The position numbers and the translations under genes are program-made. Shown here piece by piece: positions 25,537 through 34,643 of a stretch of DNA of 64,000 bases. The DNA comes from Leifsonia shinshuensis (lineage in GTDB: Bacteria > Actinomycetota > Actinomycetes > Actinomycetales > Microbacteriaceae): assembly GCF_013410375.1 (NCBI RefSeq), contig NZ_JACCFL010000001.1:4154001-4218000 (forward strand). The letters are read 5' to 3'. Position 1 is the stretch's first letter. Every line of letters begins with the position of its first letter. The notes beneath the pieces are model-generated. The model was not told the DNA's origin, did not search any database, and worked only from the letters and a program-made list of their open reading frames with translations.

Positions 25537-26208
25537 TCACTCGACCGGTGCGTCCTCCCGCGCGGACTCCCGCGAACGGGTCCGCCTGCGGCGCAGCGCG
25601 CTGATCACGATGGGCAGGACGGACACCGCCACGACGACGATCATCAGCACGTCGATGTTGTTCGCGACGAGCGGGATGCCGCCGAGCAGCACACCGAGGA
25701 CCACCATGACGATGGTCCAGCTGACGCCGCCGAGCGCGTTCCAGAGCAGGAAGCGCGGGTACCGCATGGCCGCGATGCCGGCGGCCAGCGGGACGTAGGT
25801 GCGCACGAACGGCACGAAGCGGCCGAGCACCAGGGAGACGCCGCCGTAGCGGGCGAAGAACGCGTCCGCCGCCTCCAGCCGCTCCGTCTTGAGGATGCGG
25901 GCGTCCGGTTTGAAGAGGTGCCGGCCGAACCGCTTCCCGAGCCAGTAGCCGACCTGGTCCCCCGCGAAGGCCGCGACCGCCGCGACGACGGCGACCTGCC
26001 AGGGCTGGATGCCGAGGTGCGGTGCGAGGATGGCCGCGGTGATGAGCAGCGAGTCGCCGGGGAGGAACGGGAACAGGACCCCGGACTCGATGAACACCAC
26101 GACTGCGATGCCGACGAGCACCCACGGCCCGAACGCGTGCAGCCAGGCCGAGGCGTCGAGCAGCGGGATGGATGCGTGGAATGCCATGGGACCCAGTGTC
26201 CCCGGCAC
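25537..26208 (-). CDS. DedA/SNARE-associated family membrane protein
   Basis: A 223-residue DedA-family protein. 'FIESGVLFPFLPGDSLL' (E and PGD motif), 'GDQVGYWLGKRFG' and 'FVPFVRTYVPLAAGI' with the conserved Arg are typical. Members are undecaprenyl-phosphate or phospholipid flippases/transporters and affect envelope homeostasis. The start could be GTG 26208 or ATG 26187; neither has a decisive ribosome-binding site. It is convergent with ribokinase, with 4 bp between the stops. The C-terminal tail is charged and probably cytosolic. Confidence 0.9.
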   Translation of the reverse strand: MPGTLGPMAFHASIPLLDASAWLHAFGPWVLVGIAVVVFIESGVLFPFLPGDSLLITAAILAPHLGIQPWQVAVVAAVAAFAGDQVGYWLGKRFGRHLFKPDARILKTERLEAADAFFARYGGVSLVLGRFVPFVRTYVPLAAGIAAMRYPRFLLWNALGGVSWTIVMVVLGVLLGGIPLVANNIDVLMIVVVAVSVLPIVISALRRRRTRSRESAREDAPVE

Positions 26209-26339
26209 GACGCAAGGTCCCTCTAAGAAAGCCGGCCGCTGGAAAGCCCGTCCGCGGATCCCCCCTGCCCGCGACGGGGCGCCGTCGGTACGCTGACACC
26301 GTCACGAAGATCAACGGTCGCCGGTTGGAGGTCCTCGTC

Positions 26340-27647
26340 GTGAGTGCCGTGGACGCATCCGTCGAGGCCGAGGACGTCGCGACACCGGCCGTCCCGTGGT
26401 TCGAGCGGCGACGGAACGTGGTGTCCGCGTTCGTCGGCCTGCACGTGGTCTTCCTGATCGCCCTCGGGCCGGCCATCGTCACCGGCGACGCCCTCGGCGA
26501 CCTGCCGCTCTATCGCACCTGGGTCCTGGACGCCTTCCAGTTCGGGCAGTGGCCCGGCATCACCGTGCCGTGGGTGTACCCGGTCGGGGCCCTGGCGCCG
26601 CTGCTGGCCGCCAGCGTGGCCGGGCTCGGCGCATTCCAGCTGGTCTGGTTCCTGCTCATCACGCTGCTCAACGGCACGTCGATCCACTTCCTGATCCGCG
26701 GGGGCTCGACGGCGGGGTACCGGGCCGCGTGGTGGTGGCTGGTGTTCCTGCTGGTGATGAGCCCGGTCGCGCTCCTGCGCCTGGAGGGTTTCACCGCTCC
26801 CCTCGTCGTCATCGCGCTCACCACGCTGACGCGGCGGCCGGCCGTCGCGGCGGCCCTGCTGACCGCGGCGGCGTGGATCAAGGTCTGGCCGGCGGCCGTG
26901 CTGCTGGCGGCGGGCATCGCCTATCGTCGGCGCCGCCCGCTGATCCTCGCAGCGCTCGGGGTGAGCGTGCTGGTCGTCGGAACGGTCGCCGCTCTCGGCG
27001 GCCTGCGGTTCCTCACCGGGTTCCTGACCACGCAGGCCGACCGCGGGCTCCAGCTGGAGGCGCCGATCAGCACGCCGTGGCTCTGGCTGGCCGATGTCCG
27101 CGCCCCCAACACCTACGTGTGGCAGAACAACCTCCTGAGCACCGAGGAGGTCAGCGGGCCCGGCGACGACGTCGCCGCGACCGTCATGGGCTACGCGCTG
27201 CCGCTGGCCCTGCTGGTCGTCGCCATCCTGCTGTTCCGCGCGGTCCGGGCGCGCGGGCCCGAGCCGATCCTGGTGGTCGTCGGCTCGCTCGCGCTGGTGA
27301 CGACCCTCGTGGTGTTCAACAAGGTCGGCTCGCCGCAGTACGTGCTCTGGATCGGCCCCGTCGTCGCCGTCCTTGTCTGGGCGGACCCGCAGGTGTGGCG
27401 GGTGCCGGCGATGCTGACGCTGACGATCGCCACACTGACCACGCTCATCTTCCCCATCCTCTACATCCCGCTCACCGACGGGGACCCGGTCGCCGCCGCC
27501 GTCCTCACCGCCCGCAACGCGCTGTTCCTGGTCCTGCTCGGCTGGTCGATCCGGCGACTGCTCGCACTCACCCGCTCCCCCGGGCTCGCGGCACACACGG
27601 ACGCCGCCGAGCCCGTCGAACCAGCCGAGGCCAGACTCCTCGGCTGA
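26340..27647 (+). CDS. GT-C/GT87-like polytopic glycosyltransferase
   Basis: A 435-residue integral membrane protein with about ten helices. Extracytoplasmic 'ALGDLPLYRTWVLDAFQFGQ' after helix 1, the cytoplasmic 'WIKVWPAAVLLAAGIAYRRR' and the later 'VVFNKVGSPQYVLWIGPVVA' resemble DUF2029/GT87 mannosyltransferases of actinobacteria. GTG 26340 has GGAGG 8 nt upstream. It is a second GT-C type protein in the window, 6 kb from the PIG-V-like one, and is transcribed alone. Donor and acceptor are inferred by family only. Confidence 0.78.
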   Translation: MSAVDASVEAEDVATPAVPWFERRRNVVSAFVGLHVVFLIALGPAIVTGDALGDLPLYRTWVLDAFQFGQWPGITVPWVYPVGALAPLLAASVAGLGAFQLVWFLLITLLNGTSIHFLIRGGSTAGYRAAWWWLVFLLVMSPVALLRLEGFTAPLVVIALTTLTRRPAVAAALLTAAAWIKVWPAAVLLAAGIAYRRRRPLILAALGVSVLVVGTVAALGGLRFLTGFLTTQADRGLQLEAPISTPWLWLADVRAPNTYVWQNNLLSTEEVSGPGDDVAATVMGYALPLALLVVAILLFRAVRARGPEPILVVVGSLALVTTLVVFNKVGSPQYVLWIGPVVAVLVWADPQVWRVPAMLTLTIATLTTLIFPILYIPLTDGDPVAAAVLTARNALFLVLLGWSIRRLLALTRSPGLAAHTDAAEPVEPAEARLLG

Positions 27648-27666
27648 GCCGCTCCTCGGCTGAGCC
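27622..27666 (+). repeat. Hairpin and tandem 16-bp repeat at the glycosyltransferase 3' end
   Basis: CAGCCGAGG (27622-27630) pairs with CCTCGGCTG (27638-27646), a hairpin that includes the stop codon. The right part is tandemly duplicated: CTCCTCGGCTGAGCC at 27636-27650 and again at 27652-27666, so the left arm could pair with either copy. It probably works as a terminator between the two convergent genes and looks like a recent 16-bp duplication. Confidence 0.55.
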
Positions 27667-27684
27667 CCTCCTTCACACGGAGCC

Positions 27685-30117
27685 CTACTTCACGTACGTC
27701 GCCAGCGCCGTCTGGACGTCGTCGCTGACCGCGTCCGTGCCGCCGACGAGGGCGATGTGCGTGGGCCCGATCCGCGTCAGCTGGCCGCCGACGGAGGAGG
27801 GGACGCCTCCGGACGTCGTCAGCAGCAGCGGAGCGCTCCCGAAGCCCGCGGCCGCCGCGGCCGAGAGCGCGTCGGGGAACGCCAGCCCGGACGCCGTGTA
27901 CGCGACCCCGCCGGTGGGGAACGCGGCGGCCACGGCCGCGCTGGTCCCGAACCGGTCGCCGCCGGCGATCCGGGTCACCGAGCCGGACGTGTAGGACTTC
28001 AGCGCCGTCAGCACGCCGTCCGAGATCGCGTCGGTCCCGCCGACGACCACGATGGACGCGGGCGTCAGCCGCGCCAGCTCCGTCCCGATGGCGGCGGGCA
28101 CCGTCCCGGAGGTCACCAGGAGCAGCGGCGCCCCGGCGGTCCGCGCCGCCAGCGGCCCGGCGGAGAGCGCGTCGGGGAACGACTGGCCCGAGACGACGTA
28201 GGCCACCGGCGGCGACGTGCTCGACGTCGCCTGCGACACGACGGCGCTGGTCCCGAACCGGTCGGCGCCGCTGAGGCGGGTCACCGTCCCGCTCGTGTAG
28301 CCGCCCAGCTGGGCGAGGACCGCGTCCGACACAGCGTTCGTGCCGCCGAGCACCACGATCTTCTGCGGACTCAGCCGGGTCAGCTCGGTCTGGATGGCCG
28401 GCGGGATCGCGCCGGGCTGCACCAGCAGCACCGGTCCGCCGGCCCGCGCCGCGGCGGCCGCCCCGGAGAGGGCGTCCGGGAAGTCCAGCCCGGAGGCCAC
28501 GTAGGCGACGGGCACGTTCGGGCCGAACGCGGAGGCGCTCACCGCCGCGCTCGTGCCGAAGCGGTCGGCGCCCGCGATCCGGCCCACCTTCTGCGCGCTC
28601 GCCGGCACGGAGTAGGCGCGCAGCGCGCCGCTGCCGTCGGAGAAGTAGAGGCGGCCGTTCACCACGATCGGGCTCTGCCAGTGCAGCCCGGAGGCGCCGG
28701 CGCTGGCGCTCCACAGCTGGGTCCCGCTCGTCGGGTCGAGCGCCCGGATGCCGCTCGTGGACTGGTAGAACAGCACACCGCCCGCGATGATCGGCGTCGT
28801 CCCGGCGGCGCTCTGGGTCCACGCCGTCGTCAGGGCGGGCGCCCCGCCGGCGCCGGTGGTGAGCTTCAGCCCGGAGATCCCGTTGCCGTTGGCGATGAAC
28901 ACCCAGGAGGTGCCGGAGCCGTCGACCCAGTTCGCCGGCTGGGTCAGCACCTCGCCGCCCTGCGGCACCGCGATCGACTGCAGCTGGCCGCCCTGATGAC
29001 CGGGACCGCCCTGCCCGCTGAGGTTCGCGGTGTTCAGCAGCCGGATCATCGAGTCCTTGCCGCTCTGCACGGCGAGGTGCGCGACGGACGACCCGGCGGG
29101 CGGGGTGACGACCTGCGGCGCGGTGCTGCCGATGTCCAGGTCCTGCTGGTTCAGCTGCGACTGGTTCGTCGGGGTCCAGCTGTCGACCGGCCCGCCGCCC
29201 GTTCCGGTGCCGTCCGGGTTCAGCGCGAGCACGCTGTCACCCCAGTTGCGCGAGCCGTCGAAGCTCCCGTTCCCGGTGGAGAACAGGACGTGGTTCGTGC
29301 CGGGATCCCAGACCACGCTCGGCCGCGCCCACACGGCGGACTGGACGCTGCCGCAGGCGGTCGGCGGAGCCGGCGCGAAGTGCACGGTGAGCTGGCTGCA
29401 GAGCGTGTTGAACACGTGCTGCGCCCCGCTGGCCAGGTCGATGGTCGTGACGTGGCCCTGGTAGTCGCCGTTGTCGCCCGGGTAGCCGCCGTTCGCCGCG
29501 TACAGGTAGGTGTGGCCGCCCGTGGTCACGATGGTGAGCGCGGGAGACATCTTCTCGTCCGACGGCTTGAGCGTCGTGACCTCCGGCCAGGAGGAGTCCA
29601 CCGTCTCCGCGCCGGTCCCCGTCGCGTACTTGTGCACCTTGCCGTCGAGCCCGTAGCTGTACACGAACGCGCCGCTCGGGTCGATAGCCGGCGAGGAGGT
29701 CGTGTAGCACGGCGTCGAGCCGCCGTTGATGCGGCAGGATCCCGGACCGTACTGGTGCGACCAGACGGTCGCGCCGGTGACCGCGTCGAGGGCGACGATC
29801 CAGCCGGCCTTGGTGGTCGTGAACAGGAGGTCGCGGGTGCCGCCCGCGGTGACCACGGCGGGCTGCTCGACGGGAGGACTGTCGGCCGCGCCGGGCAGCG
29901 AGACCGTGAACAGCGGTGCGAGCGCCCCGACCGTGGAGGGCCCGATCTCCGTCTCCGCACTGTTCACCCCGAAGTGCGACGGCCCGTTCCCGAACTGGCT
30001 CCACGCCTGTTCGGCCGCTGACGCGGGAGCGACCGTCCCGGGAGGCCCGGCCAGCGCGGCCGAGGTGAGCGCCGCCACGGCCACGGCCGAGACGAGGACG
30101 ATGCGGGATGCTCTCAT
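27685..30117 (-). CDS. Surface protein: beta-propeller plus three CWB2 cell-wall-binding repeats
   Basis: An 810-residue secreted protein. A signal peptide (residues 1-35, ending ASA) precedes a PQQ-type beta-propeller of about 480 residues ('GWIVALDAVTGATVWSHQYG', 'GIRALDPTSGTQLWSASA'). Three cell-wall-binding type 2 repeats follow, each opening 'R(I/L)(A/S)GADRFGTSA' or 'RIAGGDRFGTSA' and containing 'FPDALS' and 'VVLGGT/VVVGGT/ALVGGT'. CWB2 triplets anchor proteins to anionic cell-wall polymers in Gram-positives. Propellers of this kind often bind proteins or sugars, or have lost redox function; I see no obvious cofactor site. It stands alone and convergent with the glycosyltransferase, and its role at the surface is unknown. 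Confidence 0.88.
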   Translation of the reverse strand: MRASRIVLVSAVAVAALTSAALAGPPGTVAPASAAEQAWSQFGNGPSHFGVNSAETEIGPSTVGALAPLFTVSLPGAADSPPVEQPAVVTAGGTRDLLFTTTKAGWIVALDAVTGATVWSHQYGPGSCRINGGSTPCYTTSSPAIDPSGAFVYSYGLDGKVHKYATGTGAETVDSSWPEVTTLKPSDEKMSPALTIVTTGGHTYLYAANGGYPGDNGDYQGHVTTIDLASGAQHVFNTLCSQLTVHFAPAPPTACGSVQSAVWARPSVVWDPGTNHVLFSTGNGSFDGSRNWGDSVLALNPDGTGTGGGPVDSWTPTNQSQLNQQDLDIGSTAPQVVTPPAGSSVAHLAVQSGKDSMIRLLNTANLSGQGGPGHQGGQLQSIAVPQGGEVLTQPANWVDGSGTSWVFIANGNGISGLKLTTGAGGAPALTTAWTQSAAGTTPIIAGGVLFYQSTSGIRALDPTSGTQLWSASAGASGLHWQSPIVVNGRLYFSDGSGALRAYSVPASAQKVGRIAGADRFGTSAAVSASAFGPNVPVAYVASGLDFPDALSGAAAAARAGGPVLLVQPGAIPPAIQTELTRLSPQKIVVLGGTNAVSDAVLAQLGGYTSGTVTRLSGADRFGTSAVVSQATSSTSPPVAYVVSGQSFPDALSAGPLAARTAGAPLLLVTSGTVPAAIGTELARLTPASIVVVGGTDAISDGVLTALKSYTSGSVTRIAGGDRFGTSAAVAAAFPTGGVAYTASGLAFPDALSAAAAAGFGSAPLLLTTSGGVPSSVGGQLTRIGPTHIALVGGTDAVSDDVQTALATYVK

Positions 30118-30247
30118 TAGTTCCTCCTGCGGTAGTGTCCACCGGAAGGGGTCGCGGCGATAGTCCCCGCGTGGACGGATCGCGTGCGGGTGCGGCGTGC
30201 GCGACGGCCGCCGCCGTCACCCGGAGCGCTCGTGGCAGGATGCCGAT

Positions 30248-30784
30248 GTGGTCTCATCACAGAGTCTGAGCCTCGCCGACCGGCGCATCGTAGCCGCGTG
30301 GGCCGCCGACTGCGCCGCCCGGGTGCTGCCCCTGTTCGAAGCGGAGGCGCCGGACGACTCGACGCCGCGGGAGGCGATCGCCCGCGCCGAGGGGTTCGCC
30401 CGCGGAGAGCGCCCGGCCGCGGAGGAGATCCGGATCCGGTTCGTCGCGGGGCGCGCCGCGGCCGCGGTCAGCTCGCCCGCCGCCGTCGCTGCCGCCCGGT
30501 CGGCGGCGCAGGCCGCCGCGGTCGCGCATATGGGCGCCCACGCGCTCGGCGCCGCCGCCTATGCGGTGAAGGCGGTGACGCTGGCACCGGACGCCGGTCC
30601 CGACGCGGCCGAGGACGAGATCCGCTGGCAGCTCGCCCACCTGGACGACGGGACGCGTGCGGCGCTCGCCCGGTTGCCGCTTCTCGGCGAGGATCCCGCC
30701 GGGCCATTGGGGACGGGCCTGCTCACGACGGGGGTCCTCGGGTCGACGATCCGGACCATCCAGGCGCGGGTGTCGGACGGCTGA
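30248..30784 (+). CDS. Imm5-like putative immunity-family protein
   Basis: A 178-residue mostly helical, Ala-rich protein. 'SLADRRIVAAWAADCAARVLPLFE' at the start and 'EDEIRWQLAHLDDGTRAALA' near the end match the family annotated as putative immunity proteins (Imm5-like). GTG 30248 is chosen because AGGA lies 8-11 nt upstream and the family begins close to 'LSLADRRI'. No toxin gene is next to it: neighbours are the CWB2 surface protein and a SulP transporter. It may be an orphan antitoxin or a family with another, uncharacterised role. Confidence 0.6.
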   Translation: MVSSQSLSLADRRIVAAWAADCAARVLPLFEAEAPDDSTPREAIARAEGFARGERPAAEEIRIRFVAGRAAAAVSSPAAVAAARSAAQAAAVAHMGAHALGAAAYAVKAVTLAPDAGPDAAEDEIRWQLAHLDDGTRAALARLPLLGEDPAGPLGTGLLTTGVLGSTIRTIQARVSDG

Positions 30785-30789
30785 CGGCA

Positions 30790-32511
30790 TTACGCGTCGT
30801 CGGTGGCGCTTCGACCGCCGGCAGCGCTGCGTTCCGCCTCGACCGCGCGGTGGATGTTGCCGTGGATGTGGTCGGCCCCGATGAGTGCGATCACGCCGTC
30901 CTTGTCGAGGACGGCCCGCGGACCTGGCTTGAGGCGGGTGAAGCGGAGGTGGACGCCGGCGTCCCGGGTCAGGGTCACCACATCCGCCAGGGTGGCCGCG
31001 CCCTGGGCGTCGACGAAGTTCACGCCGCCGCAGTCGAGGACGATCCCGGTCAGGCCCGGGTTGGCCTGGATGAGGTCGCGCAGGTGGTCCTCCAGAGCGT
31101 CCGCGGTGGCGAAGAACAGGCCGCCGTCGAACCGGACCACGGCCACGTCGGGCAGGAGCTCGTCGTCCGGGTGGCTGTCGACCTCGCGGAACACCTGCGT
31201 GCCCCGCTCACGCGCGAGGGCCGGCATCTCCGGGTGGGTCGCCACGGAAACCAGCCACGCCAGGGAGAGCCCGATCCCGATGATGACGCCGGCGAGGACG
31301 CCGAAGACCAGGGTCGCGAGGAGTGCGACGATCGCGATCCAGAAGTCGACCTTCTTCACCCGGAACAGCCGCCGCATTTCCGGGACGTCCATCATGCCGC
31401 TGACCACGGCCTCGATGATGAGCGCCCCGAGGACCGCCTTGGGCAGGATCGAGAACAGCGGCGCGAGGATCAGGAGGGTCAGCAGCACCGTGACGCCCGA
31501 GGTGAGCGAGGCCAGCCCGGTCCTGGCGCCGGAGCGGTCGTTGAGCGAGCTCGCCGACAGGCTCGTGGAGACCGGCATCCCCTGGAACAGACCCGCGCCG
31601 ATGTTCGCGGCGGACTGGGCGACCGACTCCTGGTTGATGTCGATCCGGTAGCGGTGCCTGGCCGCGAACGTGCGCGCGTCGCCCGCGGTCTGGGAGAAGC
31701 CGATCATCACCAGCGCCACGGCGGCCAGTGCGACGGTGCCCGCGTGATCCCACAGCAGTGGCCCGTTCGGGAGCCGCGGCAGCGGCAGGCCCCGCGGCAC
31801 CTCCCCCACCACGGCGACGCCCTTGGCCTGCAGGCCGAGCAGCGCCGAGGCCAGCAGTCCGCCCACGACGAGCACCAGCGCGCCAGGCACGCGCGGCGCG
31901 ATCGCCCGGAGCCCGAAAACGACGACCAGCGAGACGGCCCCGACGAGCACGGTCGTCCGGTGCGCGTCGTTCAGCGTCCCGAACCACGACCACAGCTCCT
32001 GGATCGGGTTGGCGCCGCTGGTCTCGGTCCCGGTGAGCTTGGGCAGCTCCCCGATCACGACATCGATCGCGGCGCCGAAGAGGAACCCGGTGACCACGGC
32101 CCGCGAGAGGAACTGCGCGATCCAGCCCATCCGGAAGACGGCGAGCAGCAGGAACAGGATCCCGGAGGCGAGCGTGATGCCCGCGACGAACGAGGCGACG
32201 TCCTGCTCGCCGGTGATGCCGGCCGCCAGCACGGCGCTGGCCGCGACCGCCGCGAGGCCGGAGCTGGGGCCCATGGAGATCTGCCGGCTCGTGCCGAAGA
32301 TCGCGTAGAGGATCGCGCCGGCTGCGGCCGCGTAGAGGCCGTTCTGCAGCGGGATGCCCGCGATCCCGGCGTACCCCAGGTTCTTCGGGACGATGAGGGC
32401 AGCGACGGTGACCCCGGCGATCAGGTCGCCCCGGAGCCACGCGCGCCGATAGGACCGGAGCTGGCCGAGAATCGGGACCAGGTCCGGACGTTCACCGCGC
32501 TCCCGGGGCAT
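30790..32511 (-). CDS. SulP-family anion transporter with STAS domain
   Basis: A 573-residue SLC26/SulP transporter for sulfate, bicarbonate or other anions. 'LRGDLIAGVTVAALIVPKNLGYAGIAG' near residue 30 is the SulP signature, about twelve membrane segments follow, and a C-terminal STAS domain (about 440-560) contains 'TGIVLDCGGVNFVDAQGAATL'. The stop is 5 bp from that of the convergent Imm5-like gene. No carbonic anhydrase or sulfate-assimilation gene is adjacent, so the substrate is open. Confidence 0.92.
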   Translation of the reverse strand: MPRERGERPDLVPILGQLRSYRRAWLRGDLIAGVTVAALIVPKNLGYAGIAGIPLQNGLYAAAAGAILYAIFGTSRQISMGPSSGLAAVAASAVLAAGITGEQDVASFVAGITLASGILFLLLAVFRMGWIAQFLSRAVVTGFLFGAAIDVVIGELPKLTGTETSGANPIQELWSWFGTLNDAHRTTVLVGAVSLVVVFGLRAIAPRVPGALVLVVGGLLASALLGLQAKGVAVVGEVPRGLPLPRLPNGPLLWDHAGTVALAAVALVMIGFSQTAGDARTFAARHRYRIDINQESVAQSAANIGAGLFQGMPVSTSLSASSLNDRSGARTGLASLTSGVTVLLTLLILAPLFSILPKAVLGALIIEAVVSGMMDVPEMRRLFRVKKVDFWIAIVALLATLVFGVLAGVIIGIGLSLAWLVSVATHPEMPALARERGTQVFREVDSHPDDELLPDVAVVRFDGGLFFATADALEDHLRDLIQANPGLTGIVLDCGGVNFVDAQGAATLADVVTLTRDAGVHLRFTRLKPGPRAVLDKDGVIALIGADHIHGNIHRAVEAERSAAGGRSATDDA

Positions 32512-32654
32512 GCGCTCGTATTACCGCAGAGCCGAGCGGGTGGACAAGGCCTCCGACGCGTACGGGAGGACATCGTCGCCGAGGTCGGCGGGCCTACCGC
32601 CGGGACGCGCCCGCAGGTCGCCGCCGGCCCGACCGATCCCGCGCCGGCACCCGC

Positions 32655-33434
32655 TCAGACCCGTGCGAGGAACGGATCGATCGCCGCCCAGGTCGCTTCC
32701 GGCGCTTCCAGGTGGGGAAGGTGCCCGGCCGCGGGGATCTCCGCGAACTGCGCGCCCGGGATCGCGGCAGCGACGGCACGTCCGTACGCCGGCGTGGCGA
32801 TCCGGTCGCTCTCGCCCCACACCACCAGGGTGGGGACCCGGATCGCGCCGAGCCGGCCGAGCAGGCCGGGGTCGCTCATCCCCGCCCCCGCGATGGTCGC
32901 CATCGTGCGGCCGTTCGCCTGCTGGATGGCACGCTGCTCGTCGGTCAGCGACGCCGGGTCCCGGTAGCCGCGGTCGGGGTCGTGCCAGGCGGCCTCGGCG
33001 AGGCCACGGGCGTCGAGGGCGAAGAAGTCCGCGATCGGCTCGCCCTCGACCACCGCCCCGACGCCGTCGATGGCGACCACGGCGCCGATCAGCCCGGCGT
33101 AGCGCTCCTCCGCGGCGGCCTGCAGCGCCATCTCGAGCGCGATCCACCCGCCGATCGAGGAGCCGATCAGCACGACGTCCCGCTCCCCGGCAGTGGACAG
33201 GCGGTCGAGGTAGTCGGCTGCGAGGTCCGCGACCGAGGCGATCGATGCGGGGAGGGGCGTGCCCTCCCACCCGGGGTGCGTCGGCGCGACAGCGTGCATC
33301 GTCGCGCCGACGTGGCCCACGATGGGGGCGACCGTCTGCGGCCCGCCGCCGCCGTGGAGCACGAGCACGGTCCGCGTCGCGGGGTCGCCGGCCTGGAGGA
33401 CGGGGATGTCTGGGATGTCATGGAGAAAAGTCAT
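32655..33434 (-). CDS. Alpha/beta-hydrolase
   Basis: A 259-residue alpha/beta-fold hydrolase. The oxyanion segment 'LVLHGGGGP', nucleophile elbow 'IGSSIGGW' (Ser), an acidic residue in 'VVWGESDRIA' and 'AAGHLPHLEAP' (His) complete the triad. There is no signal peptide. It diverges from a MarR regulator with a clear inverted repeat between them, so it is probably induced by an aromatic or lipophilic compound that it helps degrade. The natural ester or C-C substrate is unknown. Confidence 0.88.
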   Translation of the reverse strand: MTFLHDIPDIPVLQAGDPATRTVLVLHGGGGPQTVAPIVGHVGATMHAVAPTHPGWEGTPLPASIASVADLAADYLDRLSTAGERDVVLIGSSIGGWIALEMALQAAAEERYAGLIGAVVAIDGVGAVVEGEPIADFFALDARGLAEAAWHDPDRGYRDPASLTDEQRAIQQANGRTMATIAGAGMSDPGLLGRLGAIRVPTLVVWGESDRIATPAYGRAVAAAIPGAQFAEIPAAGHLPHLEAPEATWAAIDPFLARV

Positions 33435-33447
33435 GGTCGACTCCTAA

Positions 33448-33475
33448 ATCAACATGTTTATTTAATGATGTTGAT
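33448..33475. promoter_or_regulatory. MarR-type operator
   Basis: ATCAACAT (33448-33455) and ATGTTGAT (33468-33475) form a perfect 8-bp inverted repeat with a 12-bp AT-rich spacer. The palindrome AACATGTT overlaps the left arm (33451-33458). The site lies in the 52-bp divergent gap between the hydrolase and MarR starts and must cover both promoters. Confidence 0.8.
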
Positions 33476-33486
33476 ACGATAGCACC

Positions 33487-33909
33487 ATGACGACGAACCT
33501 GGAAGTGCTCGGCCAGACGATCAAGCGCGCGCAGTACCGGAACCACCGCACGATGGACGCGGCGCTTCAGGACGTCGGCATCAGCCTCGTGCAGTGGGAC
33601 GCGCTGCGCGCCATCGAGCGGATGCCGCACGCGTCCGGGCACGACCTCGCCGTCGCGACCTTCCAGAGCGACCAGTCGTTCGGCACCCTCGCGAACCGGC
33701 TCCTCGCCCGCGGCCTCATCACCCGGTCGTCGGGCCGGGGACGCCGGCTCGAGCACGCGCTGACGGATGCGGGACGCGCCGCCCTCCAGGACGGATACCG
33801 GGTGGCGTCCGGGGTGCTGGACGAGCTTTTCGCGCCCCTCGACGAGGACCGGCGCGCGGCGCTGCTGGAGGCGCTCCAGGCTCTGACCGCGGACGCGCCG
33901 CCGGCCTGA
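33487..33909 (+). CDS. MarR-family transcriptional regulator
   Basis: A 140-residue winged-helix regulator. 'SLVQWDALRAIERMPHASGHDLAVAT' leads into recognition helix 'DQSFGTLANRLLARGLITRS', and the wing 'GRGRRLEHALTDAGR' follows; all are MarR hallmarks. It diverges from the alpha/beta-hydrolase gene with a palindromic operator between, giving a simple ligand-responsive regulator/enzyme pair. Confidence 0.92.
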   Translation: MTTNLEVLGQTIKRAQYRNHRTMDAALQDVGISLVQWDALRAIERMPHASGHDLAVATFQSDQSFGTLANRLLARGLITRSSGRGRRLEHALTDAGRAALQDGYRVASGVLDELFAPLDEDRRAALLEALQALTADAPPA

Positions 33910-33975
33910 GCGCGCGGGAGGAGGCGGAGCACCGCCGACGCGGCCTCTTCCGCACGCCCCTCCCGGTGGCGTTGA

Positions 33976-34623
33976 ATGGCGCCCGTGATTGATTGGGTGC
34001 TGATCGCCGACCTGGGCACGGCCGTAGGGACCACGGCGCTCGCGGCCGCCACCTTCTCCTCGACCCGGTCCGCCAACCGCTCCGCGCGGGTCGCCGAACG
34101 GGCACTCCTGGAAGGCATCCGCCCCATCCTGCTCCCCTCCAACTGGTCCGACCCACCCCAGAAGGTGCGGTTCGCGGACGGCCGCTGGCTGACCGCACCG
34201 GGCGGCCGCGCGGCCCTCGAGATCACCGAGGGGGCCGCCTACCTGGTGATGTCCGTGCGCAACGCCGGAGCCGGCGTCGCGATCCTGCACGGCTGGCACG
34301 TCACCCTGGACGCCAGGTCGCCCCTTCCCCCGCTCGACGACTTCTACCGGCTCACCCGCGACATCTACGTGCCGACGAACGACCCCGGCTTCTGCCAGGT
34401 GGCCATCCGCGAGCCGGACTCGGAGGACTACCGGGTGGTGCGCTCCGGCGCCGCGGGCGACGGGTTCTCGGTCGACGTGCTCTACGGGGACGCCGAGGGC
34501 TCGCAGCGCGTGGTCTCGAGGTTCTTCATCTCGCACGGCCCACCCGGGCACGGCGACCACGACGAGGAATGGATCATGCTCGTGTCACGCCACTGGAACG
34601 TGGATCTGCCGGCGCCGCGGTAG
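33976..34623 (+). CDS. Hypothetical protein with N-terminal membrane helix
   Basis: A 215-residue protein of no recognised family. Residues about 4-24 ('IDWVLIADLGTAVGTTALAA') form a single membrane segment, followed by a coiled Arg/Ser-rich linker and a soluble beta-rich domain ('AYLVMSVRNAGAGVAILHGW', 'VDLPAPR' at the end). Similar proteins with a short N-terminal helix and beta domain are common in actinobacteria and unnamed. Start ATG 33976 or GTG 33985 are both possible. It is transcribed with or just after the MarR gene. Confidence 0.7.
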   Translation: MAPVIDWVLIADLGTAVGTTALAAATFSSTRSANRSARVAERALLEGIRPILLPSNWSDPPQKVRFADGRWLTAPGGRAALEITEGAAYLVMSVRNAGAGVAILHGWHVTLDARSPLPPLDDFYRLTRDIYVPTNDPGFCQVAIREPDSEDYRVVRSGAAGDGFSVDVLYGDAEGSQRVVSRFFISHGPPGHGDHDEEWIMLVSRHWNVDLPAPR

Positions 34624-34643
34624 TCGAGGATGCGGCGCGGACC

